NCBI RefSeq assembly: GCF_014062315.1
Contig: NZ_JACGLT010000003.1
Coordinates: 1 to 64,000 of the forward strand
Length of the DNA stretch: 64,000 nucleotides
Reading direction: 5' to 3'
From: Gelidibacter maritimus
Lineage (GTDB): Bacteria > Bacteroidota > Bacteroidia > Flavobacteriales > Flavobacteriaceae
Part shown: positions 44,748 to 53,966 of the stretch, in pieces
Position numbering within the stretch: the stretch's first letter is position 1
Layout: each line of letters opens with the position of its first letter
Program-made: the position numbers and the translations under genes
The notes under the pieces: generated by a model
What the model was told of the DNA's origin: nothing
Databases searched by the model: none
Seen by the model: the letters and a program-made list of their open reading frames with translations, nothing else

Positions 44748-45329
44748 TTAAAAAGGTATGTGAAGGTTATGGAGTAAGTGAAAAAAAAGGATAATTATTT
44801 TGAGACCTTTTCTAAGTCTCCGTAACGCCTTAGTCATATGTCTTTCTACGGTTTTTATCGAGATATTTAATTCTTCAGCAATTTCCGAATATTTAAGGCC
44901 ATCTTTTTTTGCGAGTAAGAACACGTTCTTGCACTTCTCAGGTAATTTGTTTACTTCAGAAAGCACTAAGTTGATTTGCATATCTAATTCGTAATTGGTG
45001 AAATCTACTATTTCATGAATGGCATTTTGTTTTAATTGCTCTAAGAGTTGAAGTTCTTTTTTGTCTTTTCTTTGTAAATCTATGTAGAGGTTATAGCCAA
45101 TTTTAAATATATATTTCTTTAAGGAAGAATTAATAGATAGCGATTCCCTTTTATTCCATATTTTGATGAAGACTTGTTGCGATAATTCTTTTGAAATCTC
45201 TACACTACCAGAAATGGATGTGAGATAAGCCCTTAACTCGGAGTAGTAAAGAGTGTAGAGGTGTTTGTATGAAGTTTCATTACCTTTTCTTAAGCCTTCA
45301 ATAAGTGTTTTTTCACAATTGTTATCCAT
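44748..45329 (-). CDS. ECF RNA polymerase sigma factor
   Basis: A 193-residue ECF sigma factor of the Bacteroidota SusC-linked group. Region 2 is at ~10-75 (YKHLYTLYYSELRAYLTSISGS, ISKELSQQVFIKIWNKRESL). Region 4 is at ~115-170 (VNKLPEKCKNVFLLAKKDGLKYSEIAEELNISIKTVERHMTKALRRLRKGL). It is intact, unlike the homologous gene at 58620-59199. Released from FecR when SusC binds substrate, it would switch on the downstream locus. A 421-base gap without genes lies upstream. Confidence 0.95.
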   Translation of the reverse strand: MDNNCEKTLIEGLRKGNETSYKHLYTLYYSELRAYLTSISGSVEISKELSQQVFIKIWNKRESLSINSSLKKYIFKIGYNLYIDLQRKDKKELQLLEQLKQNAIHEIVDFTNYELDMQINLVLSEVNKLPEKCKNVFLLAKKDGLKYSEIAEELNISIKTVERHMTKALRRLRKGLKIIILFFHLLHNLHIPF

Positions 45330-45751
45330 TTAGATTACTTAATTCGATTTAATTTGAATGAGAAAAATAAATAAATTGTAATTTATATTTACTTTAAAAC
45401 TATAATTCCATTTGACTTTTTCGTCTTAAAATCCTAAAAATTAATGTCTTAATGGATTGTTTAATTCATTTAGGTTCAGATAGCATTCTTTACAATATAT
45501 AGATATTGGTAAAGAGTTAAACAGCCACTGTCTAAATGTATAATAATTATCTTGATTTTGAATAATATTATAAGAAAGAGTAGATTTTCGTAAGTAAAAC
45601 ATATAGTTTTGGGATTAGTATAGGTAATGCTCTGTCTTTAATAAATCCTCCTTTCGACAGAAAACTCCAAAAAATTAAAAGAGCCCTAATTTTCATCAGA
45701 GCTCTCTTCAATTAAGTACTAAAATCCCTTGAAGTACGTAATAAATATATA
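45330..45751. other. Intergenic region upstream of the ECF sigma gene
   Basis: An AT-rich gap of about 420 bases. It includes the terminator of the AraC-type gene (45678-45712) and presumably the sigma gene promoter. I see no gene in it. Confidence 0.5.
45678..45712 (-). terminator. Terminator of the AraC-type gene
   Basis: Minus-strand stem AGAGCTCT...AGGGCTCT followed by TTTAATTTTTT, about 40-70 bases beyond the stop of the AraC-family gene. Confidence 0.5.
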
Positions 45752-46780
45752 TTATGCTGAAACAGCTAACTTATTTTTCTTGTAATCGCTTGGCGTACAG
45801 TCAAAACGTTCCTTGAATATTTTTGAGAAATAGCTTCGGCTTGTAAATCCAACAGTATAAACAATTTCTGAAATATTCAAATCAGTATTGATGATCAGGT
45901 CCTCTGATTTGGTCAAGCGTACGGATCGGATGTATTCACAAACTGTCAATCCGTGTTGGAATTTAAAGCCTTCCTGCAACTTGGCAGCCGACAGACCAAC
46001 TTTGTCACTCAAATTTTCTACCTTATGGTCAAGATCTGGATACTCATTGATGTATTCGGTTAATTTTGCAATGCCATTCAATTCCATTTTGGTTAAGGAG
46101 GTAGGCTCCATTTCCAAACCTTCAATATCATTATTATGGTGCTCTATTTCAAGCGCCAAAATGACGTTAACTATACCTTTGGTCAACAATTGCCTTACCA
46201 GGCCTTCCTGCTTGATGCTTTGAAGTTGTTTGATGCTTTCGGCTATTTTAAGGTTGTAAGAACCAATGTATAAATAGTCCTCCTTTTTATTTTCTATAAA
46301 GGCTTCCTTTAAACTGTTACTCCATTGGGAGTTTTTACTTTCGGCTGTGTTGACAGAAATTAAAGTCGCCACAGTTTGTACATCCTTCTCAATAAAAACA
46401 ACATTATGGCCGGATATGATATTGGCAACAATGCTGGTTTGAAAAGCGTCAATATTCTTGATTTGATCTGGGTTGCTTTCTCTATCAGCATCTTTATGGA
46501 AAGCATGGGAAAGTTTTCCTTTTGAGCAATACATAAAGTTGACATGAGTGGCGAGAAGCGCTTCAATGGAAATTTCTATAGTCTCACTGGCAAGAATATC
46601 AAATTCAAGTACAGAAAGTCCATCTTCTAAAATAATGGAACGAATGCTACCGTTTGCCAGCTCATTTTTAATTTCAAGTTTACATTCTGTCGTACTTTTT
46701 GCTAACGTACCACCAATCTCACTTTGAAGTGTGTCGAAAAAAGAATAAAAATCGTTTACTTTGGATGCAATTGTTATCAT
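45752..46780 (-). CDS. AraC-family transcriptional regulator
   Basis: A 342-residue regulator. The last ~100 residues are a double helix-turn-helix AraC domain: LSDKVGLSAAKLQEGFKFQHGLTVCEYIRSVRLTKSEDLI, then LNISEIVYTVGFTSRSYFSKIFKERFDCTPSDYKK. The N-terminal ~230 residues form an effector domain without a recognisable ligand pocket motif, of the kind seen in PchR-like regulators. It is separated by terminators from the sugar locus, so it is probably not its regulator. The target is unknown. Confidence 0.9.
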   Translation of the reverse strand: MITIASKVNDFYSFFDTLQSEIGGTLAKSTTECKLEIKNELANGSIRSIILEDGLSVLEFDILASETIEISIEALLATHVNFMYCSKGKLSHAFHKDADRESNPDQIKNIDAFQTSIVANIISGHNVVFIEKDVQTVATLISVNTAESKNSQWSNSLKEAFIENKKEDYLYIGSYNLKIAESIKQLQSIKQEGLVRQLLTKGIVNVILALEIEHHNNDIEGLEMEPTSLTKMELNGIAKLTEYINEYPDLDHKVENLSDKVGLSAAKLQEGFKFQHGLTVCEYIRSVRLTKSEDLIINTDLNISEIVYTVGFTSRSYFSKIFKERFDCTPSDYKKNKLAVSA

Positions 46781-46823
46781 GGCGTGTTATTTTTATGGTT
46801 AATTAATGTTGATTGGTTCGGAT

Positions 46824-46949
46824 CTATTTTTGACCCTTTATTGTTTTTAATACCCTAATACGGGCATTGGTTGCAGAAAAAATGTTCTTTGGAAAAACTC
46901 TTGCGACTTTAGCATATTGTCTTTCTGACGATGTTAGATTGGTTTTCAT
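46824..46949 (-). CDS. Possible small basic protein (41 residues)
   Basis: An ATG frame (start 46949, stop TAG at 46824) in the gap between a small membrane-protein gene and the AraC-type gene. It encodes a basic 41-residue peptide beginning MKTNLTSSERQYAKVARVFPK. It has no signal peptide or known domain. The length is too short for statistical support, and it could be chance. Confidence 0.3.
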   Translation of the reverse strand: MKTNLTSSERQYAKVARVFPKNIFSATNARIRVLKTIKGQK

Positions 46950-46984
46950 AACTTTTAGTTTTTATTGATTTTATATCTTAATTT

Positions 46985-47131
46985 TTAACGTTTCTCCAAC
47001 ATTCCAGCGACTCCTAAAAGAGCAGCGGTCAATAGTAAAAAATGAACTGGAGTTTTAAGACCATACACAAAGTAGCTTACTGCCCATATAATGACTACGA
47101 GAACTGATACCGTGTAAAAAATCGTCTTCAT
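46985..47131 (-). CDS. Small lmo0937/DUF5670-like membrane protein
   Basis: A 48-residue protein from the ATG at 47131 (MKTIFYTVSVLVVIIWAVSY). An in-frame ATG further upstream at 47194 would add 21 charged residues and is less likely. Two hydrophobic helices are separated by FVYGLKTP, the second ending LLGVAGMLEKR. This matches the usual W-x-x-G-x-x-x-G-x-x-I-H-x-L-L pattern of the lmo0937 (DUF5670) stress-linked small membrane proteins. Such proteins are common in Flavobacteriaceae. The function is unknown. Confidence 0.6.
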   Translation of the reverse strand: MKTIFYTVSVLVVIIWAVSYFVYGLKTPVHFLLLTAALLGVAGMLEKR

Positions 47132-47250
47132 ACTAAAATCGGCTTCTTTCTTTATCTTCCTATTCATCTGCAATACAAAGATGCGCCAATACACTGCCTT
47201 TTTTCTTACAGCATTTTCCGAATTGATTATAGAATTCCCATAAACGCATA

Positions 47251-47283
47251 AAAAAACACCTTATTTGGGCAAAATAAGGTGTC
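47251..47283 (-). terminator. Terminator of the CHASE3 kinase gene
   Basis: Near-perfect hairpin ACACCTTATTT / AAATAAGGTGT with a run of seven T residues on the minus strand. Confidence 0.85.
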
Positions 47284-47306
47284 AGATTGAAGCAACTAAA
47301 AAGTGA

Positions 47307-49103
47307 TTAGCTGGTAATTGGAAGATACACAATAAATGTAGAGCCTTGATTAGGGTAACCTTCCGCAGTGATATAGCCGTTATGGTTTTCAACTATTTTC
47401 TTGCAAATAGAAAGTCCGATGCCAGTACCGGAGTATTCGTTTTTGTTATGCAATCTGCTAAAGAGCGTGAAAATTTGCTCGGCGTATTCTTGGTCAAACC
47501 CAATGCCATTATCCTTAATAGTAATTGTATGATAGCGACTGTGCTTTGAATATTTCAGATTTGGCACTTCGCTTGCGTGAGTTTCCGAATATCTGATGGA
47601 GATGACCGGTGCCACATTTTCTCGACGGTATTTTAAAGAATTACTGATCAGGTTTGAGAACAGTTGCTTGATCTGAAATGGGATGACCTTCATGGACGGA
47701 ATTGAATCTGATGAAATACGCGCTCTTGTGTCCGATATGATTTCAACTAAATCATGTTTTGCGGTTTCTAAAAGGATGTTGATGTTAGAATCCTCAAAAG
47801 CTTCTTCCGATTTGTTGGTTCTTGAAAATTGAAGTAAGTCGTCAATTAAAGAACGCATCCGAGCCGAAGATGATTTGATGCGCTTTATATATAGTTTTCC
47901 GTTGTCAGTTAAGTTTTCTTGTTCTTTATCTTCCAAACGTGAGATAAAGGTTTGGATCTTACGGAGTGGCTCTTGTAAGTCGTGGCTGGCAACATAATTA
48001 AAGGATGCTAACTCTTTATTGTTGCGTTCCAATTCTAGGTTGCGTTCTTCAATCAAACGGTAGTTTTCAATTTCGTCGGTAATATCGGCAGTAGTTCCCA
48101 ACAGCTTTTTATGACCATCGGAATCTATAAGAACCTTACCATAAGCCTTAAAATGCTTTATGCTGCCACTTTTTTGAATAATGCGATAATGGATGAAAGG
48201 TAAGTCTTCGTTTTCCATCATTTTATTGACTTGCTCCGTGAGTTTATCCAAATCTTCAGGATGGGTGAAGGCTATGAAATTTTCAAGGGTAGGTTCAAAA
48301 GATTGAGGCTCTTCACCCAACAATCGATAAAGGTTGTCTGAATACTCAAAGGTGTTGTCGTCAATATTCCAAATCCAATTGCCATGTTTGCTTATAATTT
48401 CAGATTGTGTGGTCGACTCCTTAAAGGTTTCCAGAAGTTCATTTTTTTCTTTTAGAATCTTTAAGTTCTTACTGATTTGTAAATAGATCAATAAAAGGAT
48501 TAACAGTGAAAAAATTAAAACATAATAGACCACCATTGGTGCATTTGAAAGGCTCTTTGAACTTCTTTCTTTTTTGGTGCCCAACAGGTCACTTTCATGA
48601 GTGGTTATTTCAAGGACTTTAAAACGCACACTGTTCATGTTTTGTCTTCCTTCTTTGAACGCCGAGATAAACTCCGCCGATTCTATTTCATTCTTTTGGG
48701 CGAGTTGTAGGGTTTTTTCAAAGATGCGTAAACTGTTATCTATTTTGATTTCTAAATCCGCTATTTTCTCTTCCTGATCAGGATTGCCTTGAGTAAGCGC
48801 TTTCAATCGTTGTAAACTAAGGTCAAGCTCTGAGCCACTCACCCATAAAGGTTCTAAAAATGTGGAGTCCTTGGAGATTATGTAGCCGCGTTTGCCACTT
48901 TCAGCATCTTTTAAAGCAGACAGTAATTTCTCCAATTCAATGTGCAATTGGTAAGCTTCTTGAACTTCATCAAAGGAATCAGAGAGTTCCTTGATATAGC
49001 GATACGCCAAACCTCCCATGACCAAAACAATGAATAAACTCAAACCGAAAATGATTTTTAAGAAGCGTTCAGAATTGTATAAGGATTTGAATTTCATGGT
49101 CAT
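47307..49103 (-). CDS. CHASE3-PAS sensor histidine kinase
   Basis: A 598-residue membrane sensor kinase. Helix 1 (~15-33), a periplasmic CHASE3 domain (~40-180, with LLSALKDAESGKRGYIISKDS) and helix 2 (~190-210) come first. A PAS domain (~240-345: WIWNIDDNTFEYSDNLYRLLGEEP, YRIIQKSGSIKHFKAYGKVL) and a HisKA domain with the phosphorylated His in VASHDLQEPLRKIQTF (~374) follow. The HATPase domain has NLISNSLKYR, TIKDNGIGFDQ and SGTGIGLSICKKI. It has no receiver of its own. The receiver-only protein encoded 22 bases upstream is the likely partner. Confidence 0.93.
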   Translation of the reverse strand: MTMKFKSLYNSERFLKIIFGLSLFIVLVMGGLAYRYIKELSDSFDEVQEAYQLHIELEKLLSALKDAESGKRGYIISKDSTFLEPLWVSGSELDLSLQRLKALTQGNPDQEEKIADLEIKIDNSLRIFEKTLQLAQKNEIESAEFISAFKEGRQNMNSVRFKVLEITTHESDLLGTKKERSSKSLSNAPMVVYYVLIFSLLILLLIYLQISKNLKILKEKNELLETFKESTTQSEIISKHGNWIWNIDDNTFEYSDNLYRLLGEEPQSFEPTLENFIAFTHPEDLDKLTEQVNKMMENEDLPFIHYRIIQKSGSIKHFKAYGKVLIDSDGHKKLLGTTADITDEIENYRLIEERNLELERNNKELASFNYVASHDLQEPLRKIQTFISRLEDKEQENLTDNGKLYIKRIKSSSARMRSLIDDLLQFSRTNKSEEAFEDSNINILLETAKHDLVEIISDTRARISSDSIPSMKVIPFQIKQLFSNLISNSLKYRRENVAPVISIRYSETHASEVPNLKYSKHSRYHTITIKDNGIGFDQEYAEQIFTLFSRLHNKNEYSGTGIGLSICKKIVENHNGYITAEGYPNQGSTFIVYLPITS

Positions 49104-49125
49104 ACCAAGTTAAGTTTAAGTGGTA

Positions 49126-49572
49126 TTATAAACGTAATAGGAAATTATCTTTGTTCAATCCGCTGGTATGGTATTGCCAGTTCATGGTGACTACGTCGGA
49201 TAGGATTTTCTTGAGCACCTTAAAATCATTAGGTTTTTTGATGTAGATATTGGCACCACTTACAAAGGTGTCTTCTATATCTTCTTCTGAGGCAGAAGTA
49301 GAATATATGGCGATGGCAATATCCTTAAACCTCGGATTGCTTTTAATTTCTGTAAGACATTCCAAGCCGGATTTCATGGGCATGTTCAAATCTAAAAAAA
49401 GAATGTTTGGCAATGTTGATTCCGACTGGTTTAGTGCGTTCATCAAATCCACGCCATCTTTATAGATATCTACTTTGGTCTTCATCTTCAATTCGTCAAA
49501 GGCCTCCGTAAAAAACAAGCGGTCATCTTCGTCATCATCGGCTAATACCACATAAGTGTAATTTTCTCGCAT
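49126..49572 (-). CDS. Stand-alone receiver-domain response regulator
   Basis: A 148-residue single-domain receiver (CheY/Rcp1-like). The acidic cluster is in LADDDEDD, the phospho-acceptor Asp in LFLDLNMPMKSGLECL, the Ser/Thr in IYSTSASEED, and the Lys in IYIKKPNDF. It has no output domain. It lies between an AraC-like gene and the CHASE3 kinase gene with gaps of 11 and 22 bases. It may relay phosphate to another protein or act by protein contact. Confidence 0.92.
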   Translation of the reverse strand: MRENYTYVVLADDDEDDRLFFTEAFDELKMKTKVDIYKDGVDLMNALNQSESTLPNILFLDLNMPMKSGLECLTEIKSNPRFKDIAIAIYSTSASEEDIEDTFVSGANIYIKKPNDFKVLKKILSDVVTMNWQYHTSGLNKDNFLLRL

Positions 49573-49583
49573 AGTTTTCAGTA

Positions 49584-50147
49584 TTAGTTCTTATTGTCGC
49601 TCAAAGCTCTTCTTTTAGCAATAATTCGTTGAAATGTGGTAGGCGTAATGCCAGTTGTATTCTTAAATTGTGTACTTAAATGGGCTACACTAGAATATTG
49701 CAGCCTAAACGCAATTTCCGTTAAAGATAAGTCGGTATTGATCATCAGTGATTTTGCATGTTCAATACGTTGCAGGATGATAAAATTCTCAATAGAAGTA
49801 TAGGTCACTTCCGAGAATACATTGGACAGATATCCATAGCTATGACCCAATTTTTCTGAGAGATATACCGAACTTTTTACGTTGACGGTATCATCTGTAT
49901 TTAAGACCATCTCAATGATGGTGTCTTTTATTTTTTGAACTAAAATAACTTTCTGGTTTTCTATTTTTTCTATCCCGTATTCTCTGAGGATAAGGTCAAA
50001 TGCTTTCAGTTTATCAGATGGTACGTCTTCCAAAAACTCAATCTCGCCAAAATTCAACATCCGATATTTGATACCAAGTTCCTCCAGTTTTTCATCGATG
50101 ACTCTGGTGCAGATCTGGGTAAAATCAAATTTAATAAAGATTTTCAT
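49584..50147 (-). CDS. Short AraC-family regulator
   Basis: A 187-residue protein. The C-terminal half is an AraC helix-turn-helix pair: LSEKLGHSYGYLSNVFSEVTYTSIENFIILQRIEHAKSLM, then LSLTEIAFRLQYSSVAHLSTQFKNTTGITPTTFQ. The N-terminal ~75 residues (MKIFIKFDFTQICTRVIDEKLEELG) form a small alpha/beta domain without ligand motif, seen in Bacteroidota AraC proteins linked to signalling genes. It is the first gene of the operon with the receiver and the CHASE3 kinase. Confidence 0.88.
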   Translation of the reverse strand: MKIFIKFDFTQICTRVIDEKLEELGIKYRMLNFGEIEFLEDVPSDKLKAFDLILREYGIEKIENQKVILVQKIKDTIIEMVLNTDDTVNVKSSVYLSEKLGHSYGYLSNVFSEVTYTSIENFIILQRIEHAKSLMINTDLSLTEIAFRLQYSSVAHLSTQFKNTTGITPTTFQRIIAKRRALSDNKN

Positions 50148-50352
50148 AACGTACGAAATAGATTACAAAAGTAAACATTATTTTTATACTGTAAACACCA
50201 TAATTCCTTAGTTAAACACACTGAAAACAAGAAGTTTTAATGGCGGTCCAATTTAAACATTTTTTATATTTTTTAACGGTTTTTGTTGTCTCAAAAACTT
50301 AGAAGTTTAAACCTATTCCTATTAAAATACAATATAATACCACTAGTGGGTT

Positions 50353-53300
50353 CTAATACTCCACAGCTCTTGATTCCGTTGGCAGATATATATCAAACTT
50401 GGCGCCTTGGTTTAACTTTCCATTGGCGTGAATAATACCTTCGTGATTTTCAATGATTCTTTTCACGATTGCCAACCCAATTCCCGTGCCTGAATATTCA
50501 TCTTTACTATGTAAGCGTTGGAACACTTCAAATATCTTTTGGTTGTATTCAGGTTCAAAACCAATGCCATTATCGGTATAGCTGATATGGTAAAAATGAG
50601 CATGATCTGAGGGCAGTGCAATGTCCAAGCTTTTTGCTTCAACTTTCTCACAATTAATTTCAATAACTACGGGAAGTTCTGCCTTTGCAAATTTTATGGA
50701 ATTGCTGATCAAATTATGCATGATTTGTTTAAATTGTACAGGGATCACTTCAATAGCGCATATATTATTGAGTTTGATAGTAACCTGATGCTCTTCCAGT
50801 TCTTCGCTTAAGGTTTCTTTCAGTTCTTCAATTACCTCACTGAGGTCTACACTTTCAAAATTTGATTCTTGAACATTGGTTCTTGAATACGAGATCAGAT
50901 CTTGAATTAAATTTTGCATTCTGTACGCCGACTTCTGCATCCGGTTAAAATGTTTCTTGGCCCGATCAGATAGGATGTCATATTCGGTTTCAAAAATCCG
51001 GGAAGAAAAGGTCTGGATTTTTCGTAAGGGTTCCTGCAGGTCATGACTGGAGATATATACAAACGACTGTAATTCTTTATTTATTTTTTCAAGATCAAGG
51101 TTCTTTTTTTCCAATTCATTGGTTCGCAATTGGACCATATTTTCCAACTCCGTCGTAAACATTTTTTGCTCTTGGATATCGGTACTTGATCCCACCCACA
51201 TTTTAATATGGCCATCAGCATCCTTTTGCGGGATTGCCCTGCTCAATTGCCATCGGTACTCGCCATTGTACTTCTTAAATCGGTGTTCTATTAAAAAGTC
51301 ATTGCCCGTGCTTATGGCGTCGTTCCATTGTTTCATATTCTCTTCCCAATCGTCGGGGTGCACAATCTGTATCCATCCATCCTTAATAATTTGTTCAGGC
51401 GTCAATCCGGAATAATCATAAACCGATTGATTAAAATAATTAAGGTTGCCATCAGGATCTGAAGTCCACACATGTTGCGGCATGGAATCGGCCAGAAGCC
51501 TAAATTTTTCCTCGCGCTCCAGCAATTGTTGTTGAAAGCTGCGTTCTTCGGTAATATCTCTAACGGTACCCAATAATCTGAGAGGCTCGTTATTATCGTC
51601 GTAAAACACTTTGCCTTTGGCGTCTATCCAATGTAACGATTGGTCTTTCCAGATTACCCTTGCCTGGTAGTGAAGTGTCCCTTCTGCAAATGCTTTTTTG
51701 AAGGCCTTTTTCCTAACGATATGATCCTCAGGATGGAGGGTGGTAATAATATCTTTATGTGATAGCTGGGCTTTTTCTGGAAAACCTAAGATCTCATAAC
51801 AGCGTTCAGAAGCGTTAATTTCACCCGATTTCAAATTGGCATCATAAACCCCTAACTCGCTAGCCTCAATGATAAGTTTAAGCTTTTCTTCGTTTTCCTC
51901 AATCAGATGCTTGGTCTTAACCATCGCGGTGACCTCCGAAGCCACTACCATGACCCCAATGATGTTGTTGTTTTCTTTTAATGGATGGTAAACAAAATTG
52001 TAATAGCCTGTTTCAGTCGTACCGTGTCGGTCAAGTTTGATTGGAAATTCATATCCGTAAAAAGGTCTTCCGGTTTTATAAAGATCGGTAATAATGGGCG
52101 ACATCACATCCTCTACCTCTGGTAAGACTTCAAAAAGTGGCTTGCCTACAAATTGTGCTTCAGTTTTCTCTATTAACTGTAGATAGTTGTCATTGGCCAT
52201 TTCAATGACATTCTCTTTACCACTAAAAATAACAATGCCCAAAGGAGCTTGCATTACCATATCGCGGAAACGCTTTTCACTTTCTTCTACTTTCTGTTTG
52301 GCTTCATTGAGCTCTGTAACTTCAGCGGCCGTATTCATTACAGCATAGACATTGCCAGAGGCATCAAGTAAGGGTGTGAAACTGTAATTATAATAAAAGG
52401 TATTTAGTTTGCCGTTTATAACAATCTCGACCCTTTGATTTTTAGTGTGAAAAGGAATACCGGTACGCAGCACTTTTCTTATCTGATCAAAAATATGTTG
52501 GCTGCCAAATTCTGGTAGGATATCGGCGTATAATTTACCGATAACGTCGTTTCCTTTACCCCAAGCATCCATAACCGACTGATTGGCAAGTAGTATTCTC
52601 ATATCATCCCCGGTGAATACCGCAATTGGAAATGGTGCACTTTCTACTAAAGCCCGCATGTTCTGCTCACTTTCTTCCACTTTCTTTCGCGCCTCTACTT
52701 GCGGTGTAACATCAGTACCAATAGCCATAACGCCATTAATATGGCCATCAGTATCGTAAAGTGCCTCGAATGAAAAACTGATATAGATAAGGACTTCTTC
52801 GTCATTTTTGGTAAATTTTACTGGCATTTCAGAGGTTGAAAAGCGTTGTCCAGTAGTATATACGCCATCCACAAAATCCTTTATGCCTTGTGATACAAGT
52901 TCAGGCAGGGTCTCAAAAACGGGTTTATTCAAGACTTGTTCCTCAGTCCGTCCCCATAGTTGGAGTGCTAATCTATTGGCAATTTCAACCTGGTAATCGG
53001 GTTCTCTGAAAATGGCTATGGCCACAGGGGCTTGAAGGATCATTAGCCGAAGACTTCTTTCGCTTTCTTCAATCCTCTTTCTTTCCAGCACTCTATTGGT
53101 GACATCCTCTATAGTACCGGTCAGTCTGTAAGCAATTTTCGCTTTATTAAACCATGCACGCCCTCTGGCATGAACAATAATGGGTTTGCCCGAGTCAGGA
53201 TTTATAAGGCTGTATTCGATATTGTAACTTCCAGAAGAGGATGGCTGTAAGACGTCAGAAATGGCTTCTAATACACGTTCTTTATCTTCTTCTGCAATGA

Positions 53301-53958
53301 CATCTATGGCGTTGGAGAGTTCAATACGCTCTTCTGATGGTAATCCAAACCAATTCTTCAATCGGTTGTTGGCGGTAAAATTTTTGGTGATGGGATTGTA
53401 ATCAAAAGTGCCCAATTCTGCGGTATCTATGACAAACTCCAATTCATTTTTACTTTCTTTTAAAGCCTCTTCAGCTTTCTTCTTATTAGTGGTCTCAACA
53501 ATGGTTACCAACACGCCGCCCACAGTGCCATTGCTCATTCTTATAGGGCTGTAGGCAAAATCAAAGTAACAGACTTCTACTTGTCCATTTCGGTTTAATG
53601 GCAACATAAAGTCCGAAAAGCCTATTGGTGTTCCTTCCATGACGCCATCAAACATTGGCCTCACGATGTCCCAAATTTCTAAGAAGGTATCTTTTGTGCT
53701 AGTGCCTAAAGCCTGTGGATGTTTATTGTCGGCCAAGATAGGACGGTAAGCGTCGTTATAAATTTGAGTATAGTCTTCTCCCCAAGCAATATACATCCCA
53801 AAAGGATTGTCGAGCATGACGTTGACCATGGTCTTTAATGTTTCCGGCCAGGTTTCGGGATGGCCCAATGGCGTTTGGCTCCAATCCTTGGCTCTGATGA
53901 GTTGACCCATTTCGCCGCCACCTTGCAGAAAGTTATATGATGTGCTGTTGCTATCCAT
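50353..53958 (-). CDS. Large multi-PAS sensor histidine kinase (soluble)
   Basis: A 1201-residue kinase without transmembrane segments. It is built from about seven PAS/PAC units in series (recurring pattern EE-x-F-R-L...PVAIAIF, G-x-V-x-GV-x-x-V). The first unit begins at about 40 (MYIAWGEDYTQIYNDAYRPIL) and the last is at ~835-960 (LLADSMPQHVWTSDPDGNLNYFNQSVYDYSGLTPEQI). A coiled coil leads to HisKA with His in ISSHDLQEPLRKIQTF (~973). HATPase motifs are NLISNSIKFA, YTDNGIGFEPE and SGTGIGLAIVKRI. The domain order and the nine-base gap to a receiver-only gene mirror the CHASE3 kinase pair at 47307-49572. Such kinases integrate redox, light or small-molecule cues. Confidence 0.93.
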   Translation of the reverse strand: MDSNSTSYNFLQGGGEMGQLIRAKDWSQTPLGHPETWPETLKTMVNVMLDNPFGMYIAWGEDYTQIYNDAYRPILADNKHPQALGTSTKDTFLEIWDIVRPMFDGVMEGTPIGFSDFMLPLNRNGQVEVCYFDFAYSPIRMSNGTVGGVLVTIVETTNKKKAEEALKESKNELEFVIDTAELGTFDYNPITKNFTANNRLKNWFGLPSEERIELSNAIDVIAEEDKERVLEAISDVLQPSSSGSYNIEYSLINPDSGKPIIVHARGRAWFNKAKIAYRLTGTIEDVTNRVLERKRIEESERSLRLMILQAPVAIAIFREPDYQVEIANRLALQLWGRTEEQVLNKPVFETLPELVSQGIKDFVDGVYTTGQRFSTSEMPVKFTKNDEEVLIYISFSFEALYDTDGHINGVMAIGTDVTPQVEARKKVEESEQNMRALVESAPFPIAVFTGDDMRILLANQSVMDAWGKGNDVIGKLYADILPEFGSQHIFDQIRKVLRTGIPFHTKNQRVEIVINGKLNTFYYNYSFTPLLDASGNVYAVMNTAAEVTELNEAKQKVEESEKRFRDMVMQAPLGIVIFSGKENVIEMANDNYLQLIEKTEAQFVGKPLFEVLPEVEDVMSPIITDLYKTGRPFYGYEFPIKLDRHGTTETGYYNFVYHPLKENNNIIGVMVVASEVTAMVKTKHLIEENEEKLKLIIEASELGVYDANLKSGEINASERCYEILGFPEKAQLSHKDIITTLHPEDHIVRKKAFKKAFAEGTLHYQARVIWKDQSLHWIDAKGKVFYDDNNEPLRLLGTVRDITEERSFQQQLLEREEKFRLLADSMPQHVWTSDPDGNLNYFNQSVYDYSGLTPEQIIKDGWIQIVHPDDWEENMKQWNDAISTGNDFLIEHRFKKYNGEYRWQLSRAIPQKDADGHIKMWVGSSTDIQEQKMFTTELENMVQLRTNELEKKNLDLEKINKELQSFVYISSHDLQEPLRKIQTFSSRIFETEYDILSDRAKKHFNRMQKSAYRMQNLIQDLISYSRTNVQESNFESVDLSEVIEELKETLSEELEEHQVTIKLNNICAIEVIPVQFKQIMHNLISNSIKFAKAELPVVIEINCEKVEAKSLDIALPSDHAHFYHISYTDNGIGFEPEYNQKIFEVFQRLHSKDEYSGTGIGLAIVKRIIENHEGIIHANGKLNQGAKFDIYLPTESRAVEY

Positions 53959-53966
53959 GTATTGAT

